Below, one piece after another: positions 1 through 5,356 of a DNA stretch of 6,830 bases. Origin of the DNA: CAYTCZ01 sp964436315 (GTDB lineage Bacteria; Actinomycetota; Thermoleophilia; Gaiellales; Gaiellaceae); contig CAYTCZ010000173.1 in assembly GCA_964436315.1 (NCBI GenBank), forward strand, positions 1 to 6,830. Reading direction: 5' to 3'. Each line of letters opens with the position of its first letter. The first letter of the stretch is position 1. A program made the translations under genes and the position numbers. The notes under the pieces are model-generated. The model did not search any database and had not been told where the DNA came from. It saw nothing but the letters and a program-made list of their open reading frames with translations.

Positions 1-42
1 CTGTTAACCGGAGGGTTGCTGGTTCGAGTCCAGCCCGGGGAG
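1..42 (+). tRNA. tRNA-Asn(GTT), 3' part only (5' half lies outside the window)
   Basis: The window opens inside the anticodon loop. CTGTTAA at 1-7 gives anticodon GTT at 3-5, which reads asparagine codons. The 3' side of the anticodon stem follows. A perfect T arm is present, with GCTGG (18-22), loop TTCGAGT (23-29) and CCAGC (30-34). The 3' acceptor strand CCGGGGA (35-41) and discriminator G42 complete it. No CCA is encoded, so it would be added by the tRNA nucleotidyltransferase. The 5' acceptor strand, D arm and 5' anticodon stem lie before base 1 and cannot be checked. Confidence 0.93.
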
Positions 43-56
43 TTCAAGGCTCGACA

Positions 57-70
57 CCTCCAAGCGGAGG
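57..70 (+). terminator. Short GC-rich hairpin after tRNA-Asn, possible weak terminator
   Basis: CCTCC (57-61), loop AAGC (62-65) and GGAGG (66-70) form a perfect 5-bp stem-loop 14 nt after the tRNA 3' end. No T-tract follows, so an intrinsic terminator is only a possibility. It could instead be part of a degenerate tRNA remnant that continues to base 90. Confidence 0.25.
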
Positions 71-90
71 ATCACGGGGTTCGGGTCCAG
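66..90 (+). repeat. Imperfect second copy of the tRNA-Asn variable/T-arm segment
   Basis: GGAGG followed by a short variable stretch and GGTTCGGGTCCAG (78-90) repeats bases 10-33 of the tRNA. That segment reads GGAGG, then GGTTCGAGTCCAG at 21-33, so 12 of the last 13 positions match. The copy cannot form a T stem, and no acceptor strand follows, so it is not a functional tRNA. It could be a remnant of a decayed tRNA gene or a trace of recombination at the tRNA 3' end. Confidence 0.4.
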
Positions 91-115
91 GTTGCGAGCT
101 GCGGCGCTGAGCCGC

Positions 116-124
116 TGCTATCGT
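116..124 (+). promoter_or_regulatory. Extended -10 promoter of the riboswitch-ATPase transcript
   Basis: TG at 116-117, one base, then TATCGT at 119-124 fits the extended -10 pattern TGnTAnnnT. Initiation about seven bases downstream would put the transcript start near 131, almost exactly at the first base of the riboswitch P1 helix. No good -35 box is seen at standard spacing; TTGCGA at 92-97 is 21 bases away. An inverted repeat, GCGGC (101-105) and GCCGC (111-115) around GCTGA, sits just upstream and could be an operator. Confidence 0.45.
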
Positions 125-130
125 TCTGGC

Positions 131-221
131 CCTGTAGGGGAGTATCCCCGAGCGCCTCCGTCGTCATTCTCGGCCTGGCGGCCCGGTGGAGCGGCCCGAG
201 TGGGGCGGGAGAGACCTACCC
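131..221 (+). promoter_or_regulatory. yybP-ykoY family manganese riboswitch aptamer
   Basis: The conserved blocks of the yybP-ykoY aptamer appear in the right order. GGGGAGTA at 137-144 is the L1 metal-binding segment. GTCGTCAT at 160-167 is the L3 segment that docks onto it. GAGACCT at 211-217 closes the element. P1 pairs GTAGG (134-138) with CCTAC (215-219), and the next helix can pair CCCC (146-149) with GGGG (202-205). This family senses Mn2+ and usually switches on Mn2+ export genes, including P-type ATPases of the YoaB/MgaA kind. Here it lies in the 5' leader of exactly such an ATPase, which independently supports the call. The family, motifs and gene context are well established; the effect on this gene is inferred. 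Confidence 0.88.
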
Positions 222-251
222 AACGATGCGCCGCGCTGCACGGGAGGTCTC
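211..251 (+). promoter_or_regulatory. Possible riboswitch expression platform (alternative hairpin)
   Basis: GAGACCT (211-217) is perfectly complementary to AGGTCTC (245-251). Two more pairs are possible after one mismatch (CC 219-220 with GG 242-243). The same bases 215-219 form the 3' strand of riboswitch P1, so the two structures exclude each other. Metal-stabilised P1 would prevent this hairpin, as expected for an ON switch. No T-run follows, so the hairpin is not a classical intrinsic terminator. It might act with Rho, by pausing, or through more distant pairing. Confidence 0.4.
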
Positions 252-490
252 ATTCCGACGGACTCAACTCTATTCCCGGCCCGGGGAAACGGTGTAAGCG
301 CCCCGCTCGACATCATGGGCGGGCGAGCGCGTCGCAGGAGCGACCGCGGAAGCGAAAGCGTCTCTGAGCCGGCGGCGGCCTCACAGAACAGGGGGCCGCG
401 CTGAAGAGCAAGCTCCTAGATCGCGTACCGGGAACGGAGCGGTGGCTCGGTGGGAGCAGTCCGACCGGCGACGGCGAGCCGACACGCGCA
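252..490 (+). other. GC-rich untranslated leader between the riboswitch and the ATPase start
   Basis: No convincing small gene is seen; the open frames here are arginine-rich and have no ribosome-binding site. Inverted repeats could fold: TTCCC/GGGAA around 273-288, GTCGC/GCGAC (331-335, 340-344), GCGGCC (375-380) with GGCCGC (394-399), GAGC/GCTC (406-415), and GGCTCG (444-449) with CGAGCC (475-480). The last would end 10 bases before the GTG start and might affect initiation. The ATPase frame is open upstream to a stop at 365-367 but offers no ATG or GTG before 491. Confidence 0.5.
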
Positions 491-3193
491 GTGGACGAGC
501 GGCGAGCGTCTGACGGCGATGTTGCCTGGCATGCGCGCGAACTTGCAGATGTCGAGGGCGAGCTCGCCACTTCGGCACGCTCTGGTCTGAGCGAGGAGGA
601 CGCAGCCCGCCGGCTGGCGGAGTACGGTCCGAACGAGCTCGAGGCTGCCCACGTGATTTCTCCGTGGCGGCTACTGCTCGACCAATTCAAGAACGTCCTG
701 ATTCTGATCCTGCTCGTTGCCGTTGCCCTTTCGATCGCACTCGGGCATACGACGGAGGCGATCGTGATCTCCGTGATCGTGCTGCTCGCGGCCCTGCTCG
801 GCTTCGTTCAGGAATACCGTGCCGAGCGGGCGATCGAGGCGCTCCGCGAGATGGCTGCTCCGACCGCGACCGTGTTCCGAGCCGGAAAGGAGCAGAGTGT
901 TCCGGCGCGGGAACTCGTGCCGGGCGACCTTATGGTGCTCCACGCAGGCGACAAGGTTCCGGCCGACGGGCGGCTTACCGAGGCCGTCAGCCTCCGAGTC
1001 GAGGAGTCGGCGCTGACCGGTGAGTCTCTGCCGATCGAGAAGCAGACGGCAGTCCTCGCCGAGGCGCAGCTGCCAGTTGGCGACCGGACGAACATGATCT
1101 ACGCCGGGACGGCAATCGCCAGCGGCCGCGGGCACGCCGTGGCCGTTGCGACGGGCATGCAGACGGAATTCGGCGACATCGCGCGGATGTTGCAGACAAT
1201 CGAGCGAGGCAAAACACCCCTCCAGCGCAACCTCGACAGGCTCGGGATAACGCTGGCGCGAATCGCCCTAGTCGTTGTGCTGCTGATCGTCGGCCTCGGT
1301 CTCCTTCGCGGGGAGTCGTTCTTCGACATGCTGCTCTTCGGAGCCGCGCTCGCGGTCGCCGTCGTTCCCGAGGCCTTGCCGGCGGTGGTCACGATCTCCC
1401 TCACCATGGCCGCGCAGCGGATGGTGAAGCGGCACGCGCTCATCCGACGCCTGCCGGCCACGGAGACGTTGGGGAGCGTCTCGATCATCTGTTCCGACAA
1501 GACCGGCACCCTCACGAAGGACGAGATGACCGTCCGCAAGCTGTTCGTCGCCGGTCAGATGCTCGACGTCACCGGTGCCGGATACGAGCCGGTCGGCGAC
1601 TTCTCCGCGAACGGCCGCCCCGTCGAACCGGGAGCGACACTGGTCGAGACATTGCGCGCCGCCGTACTGGCCTCTGATGCGCGGCTCGAGCGAGACGAAA
1701 GCGGCGGGCAGTGGAAGCTCCGCGGCGATCCGACCGAGGGCGCGCTCGTCGTCGCCGGCGCGAAGGCCGGCCTCCAGCGGTCACAGCTTGAGGACCAGTT
1801 CCCCCGCGTGAACGAAATTCCCTTCACTTCCGAGAGCAAGCGCATGACGACGCTGCACCAGACGTCCGAGGGTACGGTCGCCTACGCGAAGGGAGCGCCC
1901 GAGGTGATTCTCTCCGCCTGTACGCACCAGCTCGGACCTTCCGGCGACACGGTACTCGATGCCGCAGACCGAGAGAGACTGCTGTCAGTCGCAGAGCAGC
2001 TTGCGGGCGAAGCGATGCGCGTGCTCGCCGTCGCCCGCCGTGCCGATGCCACGCTCGAGAACGCCGAGGGCGAGCTGACCTTCCTCGGACTCGCAGGCAT
2101 GATCGACCCGCCACGGCCCGAGGCAAAGGCGGCAGTCGGCACCTGCACGGAGGCGGGGATCAGAACGGTGATGATCACCGGCGATCATCCGCTCACAGGA
2201 CAGGCGATTGCGAGCGAGCTCGGCATCCTGACAGATGGTCGAAGTGTGATCGGGAGCGAGCTCGAGTCGATGGACGACGACGAGCTCGATCGCGAGATCG
2301 AGCGGATACAGGTTTACGCACGCGTCTCGCCGAGCCATAAGTTGGCTGTCGTCACTGCCCTGCAACGGATGGGCTACTCGGTCGCGATGACAGGCGACGG
2401 CGTCAACGACGCGCCAGCGCTCAAGAAGGCCGACATCGGTGTGGCGATGGGCATTACCGGTACCGACGTCACCAAGGAGGCGGCGGAAATCACGCTCACC
2501 GACGATAACTTCGCGTCGATCGTCGCTGCGGTGGAAGAAGGCCGGGGCGTGTTCGGAAACATCAAGAAGTACCTGATGTACCTACTCTCTGCAAACCTGG
2601 GCGAGATCGGACTACTTGCCGGAGCCACCCTGCTCGGGAAGCCGCTCCCCCTCAGCGCGGTACAGATCCTCTACATCAACCTCGCCACCGACGGGCTGCC
2701 GGCGCTCGCACTCTCGGTTGATCCGCCGGAGGACGATCTCATGCGCCGGCCACCGCGCAGACGCGGAGAAGGCATCTTCACCAAACCCGTCGTCTCCCTC
2801 ATGGCCACTGGCGGGATCTGGTCGGCGGTCGCGACATTGACGCTATTCAGCTGGTCGCTGACAACCGAGCGGACGTTGACCGAGGCGATGACGATGACCT
2901 TCGTCACACTGGTCCTGATCGAGTTCTTCAAGGCCTACAGCTTTCGGTCCGACCGCTATTCGATCTTCAGGCGACCATTCGCAAACAAGTGGCTGAATCT
3001 CGCGATCCTCTGGGAACTCGTTCTACTGCTCTTGGTCGTAAACCTGCCGTTCCTGCAGGACGCGTTCGGGACGACCAGCCTCCCGCTAGGCGACTGGGCG
3101 ATCGCGGTCACCGTTGCGTTCACCGTTATCCCCGTGCTGGAGATCGGAAAATGGGTGATCCGACGCCGAATCGCGGAGCGACAGCCGGCGTGA
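491..3193 (+). CDS. P2A-type cation-transporting ATPase, probable Mn2+/Ca2+ exporter
   Basis: This 900-residue P-type ATPase of the SERCA/PacL/LMCA1 group should use ATP to pump divalent cations out of the cytoplasm. It has an N-terminal cation-ATPase domain (about 15-80), the actuator motif TGES (176-179), phosphorylation site DKTGTLT (D336), nucleotide-domain KGAPE (467-471), and the hinge motifs MITGDHP (561-567) and GDGVNDAP (635-642). About ten membrane helices are visible: M1-M2 at 61-107, M3-M4 at 254-304, and M5-M10 from about 694 to 887. Residues aligning with both SERCA Ca2+ sites are present: E294 in PEALP (M4), N702 and E705 (M5), N730, T733 and D734 (M6), and E811 (M8). Length is normal and the frame is intact. 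The GTG at 491 is the first usable start after the in-frame stop at 365 and has no clear Shine-Dalgarno sequence. The upstream Mn2+ riboswitch suggests Mn2+ as the physiological substrate, although the site residues also fit Ca2+. Confidence 0.95.
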   Translation: MDERRASDGDVAWHARELADVEGELATSARSGLSEEDAARRLAEYGPNELEAAHVISPWRLLLDQFKNVLILILLVAVALSIALGHTTEAIVISVIVLLAALLGFVQEYRAERAIEALREMAAPTATVFRAGKEQSVPARELVPGDLMVLHAGDKVPADGRLTEAVSLRVEESALTGESLPIEKQTAVLAEAQLPVGDRTNMIYAGTAIASGRGHAVAVATGMQTEFGDIARMLQTIERGKTPLQRNLDRLGITLARIALVVVLLIVGLGLLRGESFFDMLLFGAALAVAVVPEALPAVVTISLTMAAQRMVKRHALIRRLPATETLGSVSIICSDKTGTLTKDEMTVRKLFVAGQMLDVTGAGYEPVGDFSANGRPVEPGATLVETLRAAVLASDARLERDESGGQWKLRGDPTEGALVVAGAKAGLQRSQLEDQFPRVNEIPFTSESKRMTTLHQTSEGTVAYAKGAPEVILSACTHQLGPSGDTVLDAADRERLLSVAEQLAGEAMRVLAVARRADATLENAEGELTFLGLAGMIDPPRPEAKAAVGTCTEAGIRTVMITGDHPLTGQAIASELGILTDGRSVIGSELESMDDDELDREIERIQVYARVSPSHKLAVVTALQRMGYSVAMTGDGVNDAPALKKADIGVAMGITGTDVTKEAAEITLTDDNFASIVAAVEEGRGVFGNIKKYLMYLLSANLGEIGLLAGATLLGKPLPLSAVQILYINLATDGLPALALSVDPPEDDLMRRPPRRRGEGIFTKPVVSLMATGGIWSAVATLTLFSWSLTTERTLTEAMTMTFVTLVLIEFFKAYSFRSDRYSIFRRPFANKWLNLAILWELVLLLLVVNLPFLQDAFGTTSLPLGDWAIAVTVAFTVIPVLEIGKWVIRRRIAERQPA

Positions 3194-3531
3194 CCTAATG
3201 GCTTGGACAACGAGTCCGGCGAGACTTCGGCCTCGGCTCCACAAGCGAGAGGATCAGGACGTTCGGATCAGGCGGCTGACCATCCGTCAGGGCGGCTTCG
3301 CGCGGGCCGTAGCTCGTCGCAATCGGCCTGAACATCGAGCGCAGGCCTGCGTCGCAGACACTGTCCTCGAATTGACCCAACTTCAGGATGTGTTGGCGAC
3401 GGTGCTGCCTCCTCGGCGAGCGAGCCTCGACGGAGGTGTCGGAACCCACTGGCTCCGGGCGGTGTATGCGAAACATGAGGCCGTCCGGCTTTGCACGGCG
3501 GTGGCGCGACTGCTAACCGCGGCCTGCAGGA
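3194..3531. other. Gap after the ATPase with no recognisable gene
   Basis: A frame starting with ATG at 3198, five bases after the ATPase stop, runs 117 codons on the + strand. It is arginine-rich, has no own ribosome-binding site and resembles nothing I know. Frames on the - strand are equally unconvincing. Its last residues (about 3479-3537) read like a lipoprotein signal ending in LTAAC and may belong to the decayed gene that follows. No T-rich terminator is seen after the ATPase. Confidence 0.45.
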
Positions 3532-3816
3532 GTGCCTCCACGGAGAGTTGAGCGCCCGCGTCGGAGCGACTGCGGAGTCGCCTTCGGCTGCAGCAATTCG
3601 GCGGTGGAGTCGTGGATGCCGGATACTTCGGTCACCTATCACCGTCTCGATCGGATGGCGCCGTTGGTTGCCCAAGGGTCTCCCGGCACCAACGCACACA
3701 CGCCAGAGGACGGGTGGTTCATGATCGCCGGCATCGATCCCGACAGCGAAGGGTGCTGGCCGGTGACGGCTGAGTATCGGGGAGCCACACTGAGCTACAT
3801 CGATCAGCTGCCCTGA
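3532..3816 (+). pseudogene. Remnant of a small secreted or lipoprotein gene (C-terminal domain)
   Basis: A 94-codon frame opens at a GTG preceded by CAGGAG. Its second half (residues 33-94) contains VTYHRLD, MAPLVA and SEGCWPVTAEYRGATLSYI. From memory this resembles the C-terminal end of small exported actinobacterial and chloroflexal proteins of unknown function, which typically end in GCWEVTG followed by a short beta strand. Such proteins usually carry a signal peptide and more N-terminal sequence, which this frame lacks. An ATG at 3475 in the same frame runs into TAA at 3514. A signal-like segment ending LTAAC lies in another frame at about 3479-3525. The picture fits a gene broken by frameshifts, but a short intact gene from the GTG cannot be excluded. 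Confidence 0.4.
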
Positions 3817-3921
3817 GCGACCGAACTGCCCAGCCCATCGCAAAAGGACCTGTCGGCTGTCTCGGCTCGTGCATAGTCCACGTGACAGCTAGAACGGCTA
3901 GTCGTCGATCGCTCTCCGATT

Positions 3922-3926
3922 GGAGG
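3922..3926 (+). promoter_or_regulatory. Ribosome-binding site of the AhpD-family gene
   Basis: GGAGG lies four bases before the ATG at 3931. It is the clearest Shine-Dalgarno match in the window, and it fixes this start. Confidence 0.8.
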
Positions 3927-3930
3927 ATTC

Positions 3931-4416
3931 ATGGAGCAGGAATCGGTACAGATCATTGATCGACGCATCGATCCCGAACAGAACCCCGTGCTTATGGATC
4001 TCTCGAGGCAGTTTGCGCGCGCATTCGGCTACACGTCGGAAGACCTGGACTTGGACGGCGGACTCGCACAACTCCTGTGTCTGCGTGTCTCTCAGATCAA
4101 CAATTGCACGTACTGCATGAACCTGCACTACCGGGCGGCACGGGACCTCGAGATCCCGCGCGCAAAGATCGACACGCTCACGACCTGGTGGGAGACGGAC
4201 CTGTTTTCGGCGGCCGAGCAGGCAGCGATTGCCTACACGGAAGCCTTGACGCGACTTGCCGATACGACTGCAGCTGCACCGTTCGAGCCGTATCACCGAG
4301 AGTTGGCGAGGTTCTTCAGCGACCGACAGATATCCGAGATCATCGGGGTCGTCGTGAACATGAACATCTGGACACGGCTCAAGCTCGCGGCTGGCGCGAG
4401 GCCGGTCTACGAGTAG
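3931..4416 (+). CDS. AhpD-like / carboxymuconolactone decarboxylase family protein
   Basis: This 161-residue protein carries the AhpD-family core with the redox motif NNCTYCMNLH. C59, C62 and H66 match the CxxC...H arrangement of alkylhydroperoxidase D, in which the two cysteines cycle between dithiol and disulfide. The following FSAAEQAAIAYTEALT (92-107) is the usual second family signature, and the C-terminal helix with VVVNMNIWTRL (140-150) is also typical. No signal peptide is present, so the protein should be cytoplasmic and probably oligomeric. The family covers peroxide-reducing thiol proteins and many of unknown substrate, and no partner such as AhpC is present here. The gene is followed after 103 bases by a small helix-turn-helix gene, which may or may not be co-transcribed. 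The start is well supported. The family call is firm; an antioxidant role is inferred. Confidence 0.92.
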   Translation: MEQESVQIIDRRIDPEQNPVLMDLSRQFARAFGYTSEDLDLDGGLAQLLCLRVSQINNCTYCMNLHYRAARDLEIPRAKIDTLTTWWETDLFSAAEQAAIAYTEALTRLADTTAAAPFEPYHRELARFFSDRQISEIIGVVVNMNIWTRLKLAAGARPVYE

Positions 4417-4472
4417 TCCGCGCTCCTGTCGCGATGCTGGAGAAGCCGAATGAGGTGACGTTGTCCGTCTGT

Positions 4473-4486
4473 CAAGGGACCCCTTG
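4473..4486 (+). promoter_or_regulatory. Palindrome upstream of the helix-turn-helix gene, candidate operator
   Basis: CAAGGG (4473-4478) and CCCTTG (4481-4486) form a perfect 6+6 inverted repeat around AC. It overlaps a possible -35 element (TTGCGG, 4484-4489). It could be an operator for autoregulation by the downstream DNA-binding protein, or a weak hairpin ending the AhpD transcript, though no T-run follows. Confidence 0.35.
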
Positions 4487-4511
4487 CGGGAGCGATCATG
4501 TGACAATAATC
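4484..4511 (+). promoter_or_regulatory. Possible promoter of the helix-turn-helix gene
   Basis: AATAAT at 4505-4510 differs from TATAAT at one base and stands out in this GC-rich sequence. TTGCGG at 4484-4489 could serve as -35. Spacing is short (15 bases) to AATAAT, or 17 to TAATCC at 4507. A transcript would begin near 4517, almost at the GTG at 4520, suggesting a leaderless mRNA. Confidence 0.4.
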
Positions 4512-4519
4512 CCGACGGT

Positions 4520-4903
4520 GTGGCTTTGACCGACGAACAACTGGACGGGCTTCGGGTTGCGTCCGATCTCGCGACGACCGCTCGCCTTGCCGGAATCGCC
4601 TACCTCGAAGCTCGGAAAAGAGCTCGTGAGGCCGTGGCTCGGGCGAGCGAAATGGGATGCACTGATGCCTCGATTGCGAAGGCGATTGGAGTAACTCGGC
4701 AGCGGATACGGCAGGTTTTGGAACAGGAAGCTATGCGGAAAGAGATGAGCGACGAGGAGTACGACAAGCTGATCATGGCGTTTCCCCCGGCGGGTCTCAC
4801 GTCACAGGAACACCAGGAGTGGTCGGCAAACCAGGTTCACGAAGAAGCGCTCTCGAGATCTCGACTCCAGCAGCAGCGACAACAGCTGCCGGAGAGCGCG
4901 TAG
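4520..4903 (+). CDS. Small helix-turn-helix DNA-binding protein
   Basis: Counting from the GTG at 4520 this is 127 residues. A helical N-terminal segment (about 5-45, rich in Ala, Arg and Glu) leads into a helix-turn-helix at about 49-67, DASIAKAIGVTRQRIRQVL. It resembles the sigma-70 region 4 / small actinobacterial HTH type, with the TRQRIRQ recognition helix. The C-terminal part (74-127) is acidic, then glutamine-rich, and matches nothing I recognise. The start is uncertain. TTG at 4484 has AAGGGA upstream but lies inside a palindrome; GTG at 4520 would suit a leaderless transcript; TTG at 4526 gives the neatest N-terminus. The role is probably transcriptional regulation, perhaps of itself or of the AhpD-like gene upstream. 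That is inferred from position only; no specific family member is recognised. Confidence 0.8.
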   Translation: MALTDEQLDGLRVASDLATTARLAGIAYLEARKRAREAVARASEMGCTDASIAKAIGVTRQRIRQVLEQEAMRKEMSDEEYDKLIMAFPPAGLTSQEHQEWSANQVHEEALSRSRLQQQRQQLPESA

Positions 4904-5012
4904 CAGCGGATAGGAGCCCGCCGAGCTCAACGGGCACCGCTACATCGGCTCCGCCCTGCACGTCGTTATCGATCGATGGGGCCTACCGATCGAAAGACCG
5001 GACCTCCGCGAC
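4904..5012. other. Start of the gene-free region after the helix-turn-helix gene
   Basis: No gene is seen. The first bases after the stop are GC-rich and show no clear terminator. ATCGATCGAT at 4969-4978 is a simple self-complementary stretch. Sequence with strong pairing potential begins at about 5013 and is listed separately. Confidence 0.4.
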
Positions 5013-5272
5013 GGCTGTTCCTCGAGACCGGAGAGCTCGATAGCCTTCGGCCAGGCCGGGTTCTGCGGTCAACCTCACTAGAACGCCGGTTAGTACCTGC
5101 CAGGTTGAGATCGTTCGCGACCGGCGATCTCCACCCGGCCTGCTCTTCGCTGGGGCGTGTGCAGGCCAGGCCACAACGAGCGGCCCGCGCAGCCGGGACC
5201 TCTGCAACGAGCCGCCCTGGACGCAACCCGAGAAGCTGAGGGCGACACCCTCTCCCTAACGGGCGACGTCCA
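5013..5272. ncRNA. Candidate structured RNA of unknown class upstream of the ybaK-like gene
   Basis: Three blocks of nested complementarity fill this region. Block 1 pairs GGCT (5013-5016) with AGCC (5042-5045), and inside it TCGAG (5022-5026) with CTCGA (5036-5040). Block 2 is a three-way junction closed by a perfect 10-bp helix, CAGGCCGGGT (5052-5061) with ACCCGGCCTG (5133-5142). It encloses CAACCT/AGGTTG (5070-5075, 5102-5107) and GAGATCG/CGATCTC (5107-5113, 5125-5131), which share base 5107. Block 3 is a rod: TGGACG/CGTCCA (5218-5223, 5267-5272), CCCG/CGGG (5227-5230, 5260-5263) and GAGGG/CCCTC (5238-5242, 5248-5252), with symmetric 3x3 and 7x7 internal loops. No convincing reading frame covers it. 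On the + strand it would be the long leader of the deacylase gene; on the - strand, a separate RNA. I could not match it to RNase P, tmRNA, SRP RNA, 6S, T-box or common riboswitches. Some pairing is expected by chance at this GC content. Confidence 0.4.
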
Positions 5273-5356
5273 CGGCCGAGTTCGACCCAACGGCGGAGAG
5301 TCCTCCCCGCGCGGACCAGTGTCGCGGGCTTCAGCCGGACGTACCACTCTCGCTCA
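5273..5356 (+). other. Region just upstream of the ybaK-like start
   Basis: Further small inverted repeats are present: GGAG/CTCC around 5296-5307 and CCGCG/CGCGG around 5307-5328. There is no Shine-Dalgarno sequence in the last 15 bases before the ATG at 5357, so translation is either leaderless or independent of such a site. No clear promoter could be placed. Confidence 0.35.

Noticed and set aside
337..350. 14-base element GGAGCGACCGCGGA that recurs with one change at 3563-3576
   Set aside because: Two copies of a GC-rich 14-mer, each in a local hairpin, are too few to call a dispersed repeat from this window alone.
3198..3551. 117-codon frame directly after the ATPase, possibly a co-transcribed gene
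   Set aside because: The translation is arginine-rich with no recognisable domain, there is no separate ribosome-binding site, and only its end may relate to a decayed signal peptide.
3268..3843. 191-codon open frame on the - strand
   Set aside because: It has low-complexity Arg/Pro/Ser composition, no ribosome-binding site, and overlaps better-supported sequence on the other strand. It is a typical high-GC spurious frame.
3898..4506. 202-codon open frame on the - strand
   Set aside because: It lies antisense to the AhpD-family gene, whose CxxC motif and Shine-Dalgarno sequence establish the + strand as coding.
4985..5345. RNase P RNA in the gene-free region (short matches such as GAAAGACCGGACCTCC on the + strand and GCAGAACCCGGCC on the - strand)
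   Set aside because: The two matches lie on opposite strands and are not the right distance from each other. The universal core blocks GAGGAAAGTC and ACAGAACCCGGCTTA do not occur together on one strand.
5157..5351. T-box leader upstream of the deacylase gene
   Set aside because: The conserved antiterminator segment TGGNACCGCG and a recognisable specifier loop are absent; GGGACC and GCGGACC alone are not enough.
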